Positions 1-12,740 are shown, numbered from the stretch's first letter. The stretch: 64,000 nt of DNA from Taenia hydatigena (GCA_036345935.2 JADWOT020000002.1:15911270-15975269), one strand, 5' to 3'. Program-made: numbers and translations. The notes: generated from the letters alone by a model not told the origin.

Positions 1-1743
1 TCTATTCACATTAAAGACTCAACGCTCGCTCGCTTGCTGATGCGGAACAAAGCTGAATCTGATAATGCTTCTAGAAGTAAAGACAAACCTCGTTTTCAAT
101 GCTGTCGATTGACTTTATTGAGTTGATGTGTGGCTATTGCCACAAACTCAGGTAAGCAAGAGGGTTAAGTAGCATCAAAAGAGCTTCTAATGAACAGACC
201 GAATCCTTATTCGTATATCACTAGAACTGCAAAATTTTTCTATATATTTTATTTCATAATGTTAGGCCTTTGAAGAGAGTTTGAATTTGACTTCACTCCT
301 TAACAAGCATCAATCCACTGCGCGTGAGACAAATGGACTCATCCTTTCCAACCACCCATTAGAATTAGCCATTATTTGAGCAGAACTTCGTCACACGCAG
401 CGGTCCTAGTCATTCGATTGCATGAATGGGACTGGCATAAATCCTTAAACACTCTCCTGCCATATAAGCAGTTTTAATGGCCTCGGCTTCCGGTCATTGT
501 TCACGTCAATGGTTTAATGCCACTCCTGCTACTCTCCTTTCTACTATCAAGCAGAATCGCTTCCTACGCAATCATGTGTTAATTCCTTGAGTTGTGCTGC
601 TTCATAAAGTTGTTCTTGTAAGTGTGAATTATCATTTGCCTGAATAAAACAGCAATGAGAAAGGAGTGAATCAAATCTATCACCAAAGCTATTCAACAAG
701 TACTGGAATGGAAGCTTTCATTTTCGGAAAGAGGAAAGCAGGCATATTAAAACAAATGATTAGTCAAGCAATTATGGAATGCAAAGCAATGCGATTTCTC
801 AAGTCGCAAATGAAACGTAGCACATGTAATCGTCAAGTTCAGTAGACGTCCTATTTCTACCTCCCCCATGTCATGGATGCAAAAGGAATGGCTTATCGTA
901 TCATATCTCGGTATCAACACATGCCACAAACTGAACCACGTAAACGACATCCGCCTCAACCATCACTAGTCCTTCTAGCCTCATGATGCCTATGCCTTCA
1001 TTGCATCCACTCAATATTTCATCATCTTGTGCTGCAATTTAGAGTCATGCGAGGCTTCTATTGCCTTCATATTGGTAAGGCAGTACAAATTCATGCTTTC
1101 CCTCTAATGAAATTAAGAAGGATGGGAATGCCGCATGTGCTGCAACCCTTATTGCCGCATTTTTACGATTCTCATTAAAAATCCCCTATTCCCATATGTC
1201 GCACCTTGAATCAGTCTAAAACTAAGATAAGGAAATGGTATTTAGCGGTCCCATGTAATAACCTACCCGTCAAAAATAACCTTAAAATGTTGTATCAAAG
1301 GATTTTTATGAGACAGAAGAGCAATCGCTCTGACCAACAGCCCAAATAAACTAGAGGAGACAGGCATAAACAGAACTGCCTTCATCACCTCTGTGTCTAT
1401 AAGCAGATGCGTCCGTACAAAGCCACATCTGCTATTGGCAACGAAGACGGCCTTGGACCTAAACGAAAGAAGAAGAACTGGCGCTAAAGACAACACCAGA
1501 AACGGTACGCGAGAAGTCGAGAGACCATTTGATTACTGCTTTTAAATGTGTGAGATGCGTTCGGTGAACACGAATCCCGTGATGGGTCATCAGGACTGTA
1601 CGAGGCGCAACAGTGTTCCAGGCACGCATAACTCCAGCTTCTGTTTACACTCCAGGTGCTGCCAATGTAGGTGCCCCTTCACATCCAGCCTGCTCGTCTA
1701 GAGCGTTTAAAGAACAAGAAAAAGTAAACACATAGAACTCTTA
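1..1743. other. Stretch with no recognisable gene
   Basis: All frames are closed by frequent stops, and the only open stretches are 70-77 codons on the minus strand, without a recognisable motif. I see no tandem repeat or RNA gene. It is probably intergenic or intronic. Confidence 0.5.
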
Positions 1744-2771
1744 GTATGATTTGTAAAAGCTCAGTTGTGATACCAAAGCGGAATATTGTAACTACCTCAC
1801 TTAATGAAGGCGTTAAGTACGCGCTCACCTAATACAAGCTCTTGAGGCACAAATCCTTCCTCAACTTCAATGCATCGAATTGTTTTAATGCTTTGACGAC
1901 CAGTGGGTTCGGAGGTCCATACATTCAAAAATAGGCTCAGTTATTTCTTGCAGCAGGCTTCACCTTTCAAAAACCCGTCCCGTGAGCAGCCCTTGTAAAA
2001 GATGTTGATGTTGTCCTTAGTCTGTTTTCGCGCGCCCAGCCTTCTCATGTATTGGTGAACCGGATAGTAAGGCCACCTTTGACATCAACATTGCCTTACT
2101 ATCCGGTTCATCAACACACAGAAGGCTGGACGGACGAAAGGAGACTAAGGAACACATCTGCGCCTTTTATAAGAGCTACTGGCAGGACGGGTTTTTAACA
2201 AGTGCACACGGATTGACTCACTGTCTTGATAGGACGTAGACAATATTTCGAGCCCTTTTGAATTGAAAATTATCAGCTCGGTTGGTTTGGCCACCTGCAA
2301 CAGTGCAGTCCTTTGCATAAGTGCGAGCTGCAATGATTGCCGATAAGACGAGACTGTGCCTAAAGCATTAGACAGCCTGGATTTTGTGCGCTAAAATGGA
2401 AGCCCGACGAAATTGAAGCAGAAGCCACTGTAAGGAAAAATTCAAAGGACGGAGAAGAGCTACCAGCAGCCCCACGAAAACACGCCCAGTGAACATGAGA
2501 CGTGCGAAATTAGGAGCAAGGTCAAGCGGGCACGATTGTTGGCGGCAGGCGTTAATGCTTTGCCCGAACTTCCGCTATTTTATATGTAGCGATTAGCGAT
2601 GCTCAAAAAAATAACTAAACTCATTTTCGAAAGAATTGACCATCAGGCCCACTAGTTGTTGGAGCATTAAAACAATGTAAAACAAATTGATGCGTAATTA
2701 ATACCTTTATTAATTATTAGTAATTAAAAGAGTTTGCTTTGGTATCACAACTATGCCTTTACAAGTCATAC
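1744..2771. mobile_element. Inverted-repeat (foldback/MITE-like) element
   Basis: The two ends are inverted copies of one another: 1744-1779 matches the reverse complement of 2736-2771 at 32 of 36 positions, with a shared core ending TTGTGATACCAAAGC. Further in, a block around 1875-1955 (containing ttgttttaatgct and ccagtggg) matches the reverse complement of ~2600-2680, and the centre is a strong hairpin at 1969-2196. The left arm is shorter; the right arm holds roughly 350-400 bp of extra sequence at about 2203-2600. The whole unit is therefore an imperfect palindrome of about 1.03 kb, the architecture of a non-autonomous foldback DNA transposon or of two copies in head-to-head orientation. 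No transposase is readable. A minus-strand reading frame at 2145-2333 (62 codons) lies across the right arm and shows no known domain. I could not identify a clean target-site duplication. Confidence 0.6.
1969..2196. repeat. Central hairpin of the inverted-repeat element
   Basis: The arms are about 105 nt each (1969-2073 and 2093-2196) around a 19-nt loop. The loop-proximal 17 bp (gaaccggatagtaaggc against its complement at 2093-2109) pair perfectly, and the rest pairs with scattered mismatches and small gaps. Single-stranded DNA or RNA from here would fold into a long stem. Confidence 0.8.
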
Positions 2772-5394
2772 TCCAATGTTTGCAAGGCAAAGTCTGTGCA
2801 TTGATAATTTACATTACATTTCCTGAATAAAACTGCGAAATTATGTTGCTTCTGGTCATCAACCCGAGGTACAATCGGCTATTATACCTCCGACATTGTA
2901 GTCGCCATTTAGCCAACGCCTAATAACCCGTCCTCACTGCAGACATCCTCGTTATCAGGCAGTTTGTTAAGTTTTAAACTAATGTCAGGCTAGCAAGGGA
3001 ATCATGCTGTGCTAAACTAACCACCAGCATTTTATTGACTGTGGCTCTTGCTCAAGCAATGGCGTGTTTCCTAAGGCCGATTCACTAACGTCAGTAACTA
3101 ACGTAAACCATGGAGCGCTCGATTTGAAGTTGATTAATGCTTACCTCGTGCAGAGAGGTTCATTTGCTTTAGTGCTTTAAACGTCTTAACATGCTCTCTC
3201 TCTTACTTAGGAGTCTATTCTGCCAGCTTTTCTTTTAAGCTACGCAGAGAGCTTCTCGTGCCAGCAAAATCCTTGGCAAAAATACCTCATGAATGTGTCT
3301 CGGTGGAGAAAGAGCTGCATCATTTGCACTGTTGTGACTGGTAGCTACAGACAGCTTTTGCATTGCGCATGAACCAGTGCTACAGACGGCCTTTGAGCCA
3401 GTTTTGGACAGTTACCCGATTTAACTCGGCAGATATCGGCGCCAATGCTGACGCATCTGCTACCATCCTTTTTTCCTCCACTGTAGGCAATCTTAGAAAC
3501 GCTGAAGCAATCTCAATCATATGATCAAGTGTGGAAATGTATTTATGTTTACTATTAATGTAGCTACATGGAAGTCAGAAGGAGCCTGCATGGAACTCCT
3601 TCTAGCTTGCTGTATGCTTATAAGAATGAATAAGAGTTGTTTGCGAGCAAACGAGATCAAAAATGTAGGGCTGACATGATGTTGGAGCATAATGCAGTAG
3701 AGCGCAATATGAGCATAGCGTGTAATTGATGCAAAGCTTTTGAACAAGTGTTTATTCCACCGCCTGATGCCTTTAAAGGAATGACTGTTTTAATTAATTT
3801 ATTTCACTGAACTAACCACTGATCATTTTTGATTTAAACGAAATTTCGGTGTTTTATGTTTCACTAAGCGCTGTTAAGTCCCAGAAAGTCAAATCCATTT
3901 TGAGGGCTTTACTTCCTCTTTATTTGGCTTCTGCACTTGTGGGTTAATTTATCGCAATACTTAAGCGAAAGCTGCATGTTAAACCACTAGACTTATCAAA
4001 CGCTCTAGCGCCATGGGAAAGTAAACGTGTTGTCAATTCTTTTGAGCAAATTCGTGGTTTTCCGACCAGCCGATAATCTTTTATTTTCAAACCAAAAATT
4101 AAGAGTCTACACCGCGCGTGTGGTAACAACAGTAACATTGACATTGTCATTTCCAAAGCATGATTGTGGTATCTGTGCTCATAAGGTTTATTTTTTTCAA
4201 TTTTGTCCACCACAATAGTCCACTTTGCGTTGATTGCGACCGAATTCGTTAATAGCATCTGTCCATGACTCCGAGATGTGATTGAGAAAATTGACAACTA
4301 ATATCTCATAGAACTTTAACCATTCCTAGTAGTAGTTATACGTTAGTGCAATTCGTAGTACACCTTACGCGGTATCCACTCTACTACATTTAGCAGCCTG
4401 GCCCCGAAGGCAGAGAAGGACAGTGATGCGGTATCTTTGCGATGTTCAACACTTGATCAATAGTCAAGCAGAAGGGATTATGCGCTGTCTTAGAGTCTCC
4501 TTGCAGTTCATTTTGTGCACTTGAAATAATATCCATTCATACTCAGCTTTGGCGCGTGCCTAGCACTTCATTGCTGTCAAGCATTACAGCACTAGTTTCA
4601 TCAAACCACTGGTGCTCCATGCCATGGAAACCATCCCAGGCTGACAAATGAGAGCTTCGAACCTAAGCCAACCATTCTGCACACAAGCATTAGTGAAGTG
4701 GATCGGCGTTTACCAATGGCCCGCGTAATCCCATCGTAAGGTCGTGATGGTGTCAATTAATGCAAGTCACTTTCCATGACAAAAATATGAACATCAAAAC
4801 ATGTTTAGATATGGTAAAGCAGAACTATTTACGAATGAACATTTAAGGTTTCGTGAGCAAATGCTGGGCGCCCTCCATCTTTACACAACTCGATGCTGAC
4901 ATATTTGAGGTGTGTTTTAGAGATACTACGTGATTAGTCCATTTAGCGCTGACATTATTTATTCCCTGATTTAGCGCGCCACACGAACTGCATTATCTCA
5001 CTGACACCGCACAACCAGGAGTTGAATATTTCAAAGAGACATGCGCATGATGTGCTCCCTTCATCATGGTTATGCAGTTGTAAGCACATTTGCTGGTTCC
5101 TCACTGTTGCACAAGTATCCGTCTGAAGTGCTCGCGAAAAATCTCATTCATTGCCAATTGCGAAGCATTTGCTCCATTCTCACGCATAGCACGCCAACAA
5201 AATAAGACGAAAACGCCTTTCCATCCAATATCACTCGCATCGAGAAAGTGTTTCTTGGAAGCCGACCTGTAAAATGTCATTTGGAACAAATTGAAAGAAG
5301 GGCATATGTTTTTATCCGCTGGAGAAATGCTTCACAGCTCTAAATTGTGTCTTTTGTAAAATGGCATTTCATACTGGATGTTATGCTTCATGCC
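2772..5394. other. Stretch with no recognisable gene
   Basis: Short chance frames occur on both strands; the longest is 117 codons on the minus strand at 3944-4297, with no domain, signal or splice context I recognise. There are no tandem repeats and no RNA gene seen. Confidence 0.45.
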
Positions 5395-7925
5395 GAGTGC
5401 CATGATGAATTTGATGAGCACCTGATTTGACCCACAAACAAATGGCGTGTTCTATGCGCATGATGTGATGACAAGCGTGGGTGACTGAAAGACGACTCTT
5501 CAGTAACACCAATTAGAGAGGTGCAAATTCTTTTCACCAACTCCGATGGTTGTAGGTAAATAAACGGTGCAACTGATTCAAGTGTAATTAACTTCTTTTG
5601 CATTTTGCCAAAAGCAATGTCAATACGGAAGAGGCCGTTAATCACTAATAGGTATACGACGCTAAACTTGGCCTTCAAATGATGCTGTTAAATACCACCG
5701 CGCCGCATCAACTATTCCAATCGAGGAATGTCGATTTTCTTGGCTATCCTTGACAATGTACGTGAAACAGGACTTGTCAAGCTGGGGTCATCGCCGCAAA
5801 ACAATGGCTCCACTGCTCTCTGTTGGTCTTGTCCATTCCCTATACTCCTCTCACTTTCCATCAACAAGCCATTAATATCTTAAAAAGCCTTAAAAACCAC
5901 AGAATTGATTAATATTAGCTGCTTATGGTAATACCGTCGTTTTTCGATGATGAGGTTCGCCAAGGAATGTGATTTCTCATGAAAACCTTATCATAACTTT
6001 TAATTATTTCACAATACTTCGTTTACAACTCATTTGGAATCATCGACATCATTTGTTCGAAGACAATAGTTCACATTTTATCAAAATTTTACGTCTCCTC
6101 CGTATTGTATCGCGCAACTTCGTCCCGGTTCTTGAAGTTTTATTCTCAACGGCCCCTTCTACCCCAACGTCTACGTTCATATGCTCAAAGCTGAAGCCAT
6201 CATTTCATGATAGCTATCATATGACTTGTCAATGTTGTGCTAAAACCGTTCTGCATCACCAATCACCAGCGGCTCAACTACATACAACAAGATTAGCATT
6301 ATACTAGTGAGTGAAGGCACGACCTCATTGTGTAAATCCATATCTCGTTGAGCGATCTTAAGAGTTATGGGATGGAGAGACAGTTGAGCAGACAATAAAA
6401 GATGCTTTGTGTACAACATCCCTACACCGATGAAGTCTCAACCTGCACGTCCCCTCACCTCCTCATCACAACTGATTCTCGCATCGCAGTGACACTTTTG
6501 TGCTTTTTTAATTTAGCAATTAAAAGCCCAAGAGAATATCAGGTAAATGATGATAAAAACTTGCGTTCTACGGTTATAACTACTGTTCACCGCATTCGGA
6601 GTTAAATCAGTTCAGTGTGCATTGTTCACTGCCCTCACGGCCCTTCCTCTGCCAAAGATATAAAAAATGAAAGAATTGATTCGGTGGTTTTCTTGCTTGT
6701 AAGTCGACTGATTAAGGGAGATAAGGGCATCCAATTTATTAGTGGGAACTAAAGAAATAGCTCTCTGCAGTGGCATCGAATGCACCAGCATAAATGCTAG
6801 CGTTGGATAATCTATAAGGGGCAAATTGAATGAGAAACTGAAAGACTAACCTTTCATCTTGCAGGCCCTTGACTGCATTGCCAGTACATTTAGTGGCGTC
6901 ACATGCCAATGACACACTTTATGACAATAATACCAAAAAGCTTTGACAGAAGTGAAGTATTTGCAAAGTAAGGAGGGAGGAAGGTTTACTGGAGACATTT
7001 TCCGATCTCAGAAAAACGGAAATGTTTTGATTTGGTTAAAAACCCGCATTTGTGTGACTGACTTTCCTCACATTCTAGAGATCGTGTTCATCTTTCGTTC
7101 CATTTTTCATTTGTGGACATCCACATAGGCCGATTATTAGAGCTATGGACAGCCGATCTTGTCTACAGCCTGGGTGTGATGTATGTGATCACACACACCT
7201 TAGCTCCCACTCCAGCCTCGTGATGTAGAGCACCTCGCTGAAGTCATTTTCACCTACACAGTGCCAAATCTAACACAAAATTGGTCTGCTTTCGTTTGCG
7301 TTAACAGAGAGTGACCATCATTTACCTTGGTAAGCATAGTCTTTCCATAAAGTACATTTTCTCTTCGCAAATCATAATTATGGCTGATTGTGTCCGACTC
7401 GCACAAGCACAACCCAATTCAAACTAGGCGTTTGCCAATTAAGTGGCATCAACGGAGTAAGTAAATTGCTATCTTTTGCACCCAGTGTCAGTGTATTGCC
7501 TTTGAATGACTGAGTGGAAGAGACCGTTGTGCACTTTGTGGTGTGGTGAAGTAAGGAGCAGTCACGGAGGGTAAGGCATTGACAAAATGTAAAATTTGAA
7601 AGAGTGAGGTAGGGTATCATCCGTCGCTGTCATCTTTGTATGAGGGCAATAATGCTCGCACAACTTCAATTTTGCTGCAATCTGATCGTCTGTCACTGAA
7701 ATGGTCTGCTGGAACAAGAACTGCGATGAAGTCGCAAAACGTGGCTGCAGCGCCCTTGGATTACATGGTCAGGATCAGAACACTTGGGACCCTTCAATTA
7801 GCAGATCTGCAATTCAAAGTTGGCTTGACCTGGGCCACGCGTGACGGGATCATCTCAACCAATGTGATGTCATAGTCTGTCCATCACGCCACGTCCAACC
7901 ATATCACACCACACCATGTTTTACG

Positions 7926-7933
7926 AATAAATA
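7926..7933 (+). promoter_or_regulatory. Decayed TATA box of CAP copy A
   Basis: The sequence aataaata stands where the paralogous block B has tataaata at 42707-42714. One base change has weakened the element, in keeping with the dead gene downstream. Confidence 0.35.
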
Positions 7934-8058
7934 CGTGCGATCGTCTCGTCCTCCTAGTCTCCTTACCACGATGATGTGCGCGTGGAATAGTGAGTTGTTC
8001 ATTACTTGGCGTTTCTCACCATGATCATGCTCGACTGTTGCTCTGCACACATTTTGCG

Positions 8059-8812
8059 TTGTCAGGTCTCTTTGTGAAGGTGGTCTTCAGCCTGATCACT
8101 TTCATCGCCATGGCGGCGTGTAAGCCGCCCACGAAGACTGAACAGGCACAACTTCTTGAGGCGCATTTGAAAGTTCGCGAAAAGTGCAGCCTACTGCCAG
8201 CAATATTCGACTAATAATAAGTCCCTTCTTAACACCTTCTTAGTTAACTAAACATGCGTTGACACTGTAATCCATTTCTCAGTGTAAATGTTCCTTGCTT
8301 AGACGTATTCTAAAAAATTGGAGAATCTAGCAGATTCATGGGTCATGTTGTGCAGTTTCAAACTTCCCGCTTCGTCGGTGTACCTTGTAATTGTACAAAA
8401 TACCATTGTCATCAGTGGCATAAAGCCACCTATTACTGAGGGCGTGTGCGCCTGAAAGGAAGAAGCCAAGCAATACAATTATTATTACAACAATTGCACA
8501 GGGTTTTGTAGTCACTATACGCAGGTGAGGAAATTGTATGTGTGTGTGTGTGTGCTATTCATGATATGCGGAGTGTGGATGCAATCCAAGCCACACAGCG
8601 AAGCCCTTCACTCCTTACTACTGAGTGTCTACTTGAAATGCTGTGTGGGTATAAGAGATGTAAGCGAGTAGAATTATGTGCATGATGGTGTGGCATTTAA
8701 TAGTCTGGTACGAGATGGTACGTCTTGTCATGCCTTCTTTCCTTCCACATGAACAGCCGGTTTGAGCAACCACAAATGAGGTGGGCTGTGCGAAATTGCC
8801 AGATGCGTTTTT
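8059..8812 (+). pseudogene. CAP (SCP/TAPS) family secreted protein, pseudogene copy A
   Basis: CAP-superfamily proteins are secreted, cysteine-rich proteins expanded in parasitic worms. Three exons are recognisable by comparison with copy B. Exon 1 (from 8059) encodes a hydrophobic leader followed by PPTKTEQAQLLEAHLKVRE, the usual start of a CAP domain. Exon 2 (8303-8524, after ttgcttag and before gtgagg) is 222 nt, exactly the length in copy B, and reads TYSKKLENLADSW at its start and FCSHYTQ at its end. Exon 3 starts at 8757 and keeps only NEVGCA. Lesions: the initiator ATG of copy B is TTG here; one base is lost in exon 1 (gaaaagtgc against gaaaatgta), running into stops at about 8211; the conserved Trp codon of exon 2 is TGA (8453-8455); the Trp of exon 3 is TGA. 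The 3' end is missing because LTR-like sequence follows at 8824. Confidence 0.8.
8538..8554. repeat. (TG)n microsatellite
   Basis: A short TG dinucleotide run lies just inside the intron after CAP exon 2. A longer TG run lies at the same place in copy B (~43330-43351), so the tract predates the duplication. Confidence 0.85.
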
Positions 8813-8823
8813 ATTTACACAAA

Positions 8824-8990
8824 TGTAATACTTTGTTTGTTTGAACTACCAGAGGTGGCCATATTGCCCTAGCAGCATGGGCTGGCCTAGGGGCCATACC
8901 AGCAGCTTATTTTCCTCTGCCCGTTAAATATGCGTATTCTACCCTGGTATTCTGCCTTTTTTGCCTTTGAGGGAGCCTTGGGAAGCTACA
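8824..8990 (+). mobile_element. LTR-like element (solo LTR/TRIM type), copy 1
   Basis: A 167-bp unit starts TGTAATACTTTG and ends AGCTACA, giving the TGTA...TACA ends expected of an LTR. It shares TACTTTGCTTGTTT-like 5' sequence, a central (G/C)TGGC-rich part and a 3' part resembling CCTAGTATTRTGCCTTCTTTTGCCTT with copies at 29548, 46674, 50969 (minus) and 59064 (minus). It interrupts the CAP pseudogene after the NEVGCA codons. Immediately downstream is ttggtgacagcgg, which could be a primer-binding site (TGGTGAC is shared with tRNA-Trp-primed gypsy elements), but the match is short. Taeniid tapeworms are known to carry terminal-repeat retrotransposons in miniature, and assignment to that family is my inference. 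Confidence 0.55.
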
Positions 8991-9530
8991 TTGGTGACAG
9001 CGGAAAGCGGACCCGACTCGATAGGGTTTCTGTCCCGATCTCTACCTTCTGTGGCGTATTGCAGCGGTGGAGGAAGTGCATGTGCTACGGATGGGCCAAG
9101 AGCGACGTCCGCCTCCGGCATCTACCCCATCTTCGTGTTTTACAAGAAAGCTATTAACAACCGAATCGACACTAGCCATGGATCACTTGGAAAGCTTTGT
9201 TCCGAAGTCTACCCTTAATATGCTTGCTTAGGGGGATCGGTGTGCTAACACCCCTCTATGAACATACTGAAGGTCGAGAGAACCGCTTATTCTGAACTTT
9301 GTTCCTAAGCCATACGAAACTCGAAGTCCAATGCACTGCCAAGAGGGATCACTGACGTTGGTGTCAAGCATCGCCTCAATCGCGCCGAATGTCGGCGGCT
9401 GGCATGGTTGGCTTATGGGTGCTTCTTGCAGCACTATTACATTGTGATGGCTGACGCGGAAGGTCTACCAAGGATCGCGTCAGAGACGACGCTCGTTAGA
9501 GGAGAGAGGCACTTCGGATGTGTGCGATTG
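8991..9530 (+). mobile_element. GC-richer segment after the LTR, possible internal element remnant
   Basis: This stretch is visibly richer in G+C than its neighbours and begins directly at the LTR end. A short frame from 9098 (ATGGGCCAAGAG, about 46 codons) ends in a stop at about 9235 and could be the start of a gag-like reading frame, but I see no zinc knuckle or other motif. No second LTR is visible at its right end. It may be internal sequence of the element that cut CAP copy A. Confidence 0.25.
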
Positions 9531-12500
9531 CATCTCTTAGTTGATGCATCACTTTGCACTGGTTAAACCCCCAGAAATTTTTACCAATTTGATAAAAGTT
9601 TTAGGACGCAGCAAATTTTAACAAAGAATGTTAACTATACTCTGCAGAGGCGACTAATTCCGACCACTACCACCCTTTTCATTTCTAAATACTTTTCGCC
9701 ACTGCAGCACAATTTCTAAGGAATACTTTCAAAGTACTTTGTTGTTCTAAAAACTTTTGCTTTACTTCCGAAATTGGTTTAAAATGACACATTGCTGTTC
9801 CCTTGTGGGCCCAAATTTTGGTGCGATTGACGGAAAGATAATAAACAAGTGACTCTTAGAACAATGTGTTCCCTGGACAAAGTGATGGGAGGTGCGATGC
9901 CCCTTAAAGCTTGTACTCATCTGCATTTTACATTCGATTTTAATTTGAGGTCAGAATATGCTGTGATCAGGGTCCAAATAGTGTAGGCAGTGTAAGAGCA
10001 AAGGTTCTTCGGGACAAATGTTCGACCGGTATCTCAAGGCGATTTCAGAAGGTGGGTGTACTTTCTTACTTTTTATTTGGGATAGAATGTTAACATTGCT
10101 GCTGAATTCCACCAGATCTCAGGACTACTTCTGTTATTCTAAAGCTCTTTTTAATCATATCACTTTATTCTCTCGCATTATTGATTCTATTTTTTATTAT
10201 GTTAGCATGGTTTGAATGAGCGCGCCGTCTACTAGACATTGGCATTGCGTTCTTAACTTCTTAGGTGCATAATCTTCTAGCTTACAACTAATTAACTGGT
10301 GCAGGTATGATTGTCCTCCCATTTAGTTGATGCATGTTCATCTAGCTCATATCAAGCCTCATTTCAATGCCGTGGATGTGAAATATTGCATTTTCCCATG
10401 TGCATATCCATTGAAATGTGTGAAACCTTACCACTGATGAAGTTTATCTTGCGATTCCTTGTAATAAGTGAACAGCTTGTATCATACCCTTGCACCCTTT
10501 ATACTTTTGTGCCTTAAAAAAATTATTCTTATTTTTGTGCTTTTATGAATGGATTACATCTCAAACGCATAAGCGACGAATTTTGCAGGTAGCAAAACGA
10601 ATTAGATAATTTCTTCCTTACTGTCGGTTTCTTACTTTAGCAAACGTTAGTTTCACCTTGAGAGGCCTGACTGCGCAAAGAATGCTCGATATTTTGGAGT
10701 GCTTTGACTTCTTCAGACTCTACTTAGCAGCAATTTCGCGCATTACGCGAATTCCCACCTCCAAAAGGGTAATGAATATGTTGTTTTTGACCGTGTCAAA
10801 AGAACTTTCAAATTGCATATCTCGTGGTGTTTTGAGGGCAAGTGGAGTTGATAAGAAGACATGGTCTCCTTTCTCACGATTTGTCAAATTCCTTGTGTCC
10901 TAGAGTCTTTTTGTTCGGTGCTCAAGGAGGAGAAGGTAAAGAAAATGTCCTAGCATTGTTTATTATTGGCTTAAACTCGCTCAAACTGGCTTAGGTCGCA
11001 ATCTACCAAATCACTTTTCATCAAGCCTACAACAAACGCTGTAAATAAGTAGTTAAAACGGTAGCCATTCATTTAGACATCATGTGTATGTGCGTGCGGC
11101 CAACAGTCTACGCATGATGCAAGCAAATAGCAGCTCTGCAGGTGATATGCATATTGAATTCTTATTTTGAAATGGCACCATTAGTGGTGAGTCTAGAGCG
11201 TTCATGTCGTTTATGTCCTTCACAAACTTCTTATTCGAGTTTCGAGCCAGCAGCTTTATTTAGCATCGTTTAAAGCACCCTTGACAAGCCAATATCTATT
11301 ATGAGGCTACAGTTGGTTTTGTAAAGGTGAAAATTCAAACCTATGTATATATATATATGCGCGTGTACATTCGGCTCTCGATGCGACGTGCAATATGGCA
11401 GTTGTCGTGCGTTACAAACACATCATTTGGTCAATACCCAATGGGGATAAGCAAAACGCTAAATTATACCATTGTTTGTCATTTTGCATAACACATTTTG
11501 ACTGTAAAATTTGCCATTCTTTCTTCGTAGAATCGCTATCTCTCTGTGTGTGATTGCAGGGAATTCAGATCGAAAAAAGAGATGGCGACTGTCAAAAAAC
11601 GTGCAGTGAAACTAAGAAAAGTCATCGACTGCGATTGAGCGTAATTGTAAATTTGAAGCTTGACGTGCTGCTACCTCTACTCAATTAGAAGATACCCAGC
11701 AAATTTACATGCAGGGGATTCAAAAAGCGAGAAATTCCGTCAAGTTATCATTTTTACCTTTAGCATGCATATGCCATATTAGTCTGTTCCACTCCAAACT
11801 GCTTAAGCCTCCCCTTATGACTTCCAAGTTGCACTGTTTTATCTACACTCGGCGTCGCCATCGTAGCAGTTTTTCAAAAAATGTCATGCACTCATTGCAG
11901 TGATTTCGCAGTAATAATGCACGTTGAGATTATCATTTATAACACTCACAAATGTAGTTTAGCCTATGTTTGATGGGGATAATATACTAGTTGTATTCAG
12001 CCATAGTGGACAAAAGATTGTCTGAGTCTTTGATTTTAGTCGGGTCTATCGTGCAACAAACACTCGATTAATGATTTTGCTGTCAGATCGTGTTGGTGGC
12101 CCAATAGCCAGTGCCTCACGGCATTGCCACATATCTTCCGTAATTAAGCCCACAGATGTTGTTTTTGCCACCAGATATCGTATAGCAGGGTTCACGACGC
12201 CCTGTTAGTTGTCTTGCAGCACCTTCTTGTGGCGCTTGGTGCCTCTACTTTCGTGACCCTTTCCGCCCTTACTACTGGGGCCAAACATTGATCATTCCAG
12301 CACTTCATTTCGCATGGACCAGAGTTGCGGAGACTGCAACGAGTAATTAGAAGCAAGGACAAAACATAAGCTCTATCCACCTAATCATTTCAAGCATCGT
12401 TTTAATTTTCATCTTTTTTACACGCCAATGTTATTTTGTCAGCATCATTTTCGTTTATTATCGGTACAGGCGGACACACTTAAATGCGCTCGCATTTGCT

Positions 12501-12740
12501 CTAAGAGTTCACCTGTGGATGTGTATAAATACGAGGAAACGACCCGCTAGTTACAATAATGAATGAATAATACTCAAAAGTATAAGATGATGTATTAATA
12601 TGATGGTAAATTATAAACCGATTCTTGTCACATTTGTCAATAGCATTGCATACACACTTGAACAAGTTCATGGAGTCTACCCACTTACCATCCACAAGAC
12701 TGTTAATGTATGCGCGAGTACATAATTCATGCGCAAATTC
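9531..12740. other. Stretch with no recognisable gene
   Basis: A+T-rich sequence with only chance frames of 60-80 codons. It holds a small TA repeat at 11345-11358. I see no coding or RNA motif. Confidence 0.45.
11345..11358. repeat. (TA)n microsatellite
   Basis: A short pure TA run is followed by gcgcgtgt. Confidence 0.8.

Larger units (their letters stand above)
5395..8812 (+). repeat. Duplicated block, copy A (CAP pseudogene and upstream flank)
   Basis: This block is colinear with 40560-43470 in the same orientation. Matching landmarks include gagaggtgcaaattctttt near 5516 against gagaggtgcgaaatctttt near 40660, the AGCTGAAGCC segment near 6190 and 41460, the TATA-box region near 7926 and 42707, and the CAP exons. 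Copy A carries about 0.5 kb (roughly 6853-7330) that copy B lacks. The similarity covers non-coding flank as well as exons, so this is a genomic duplication and not a processed copy. Confidence 0.75.
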
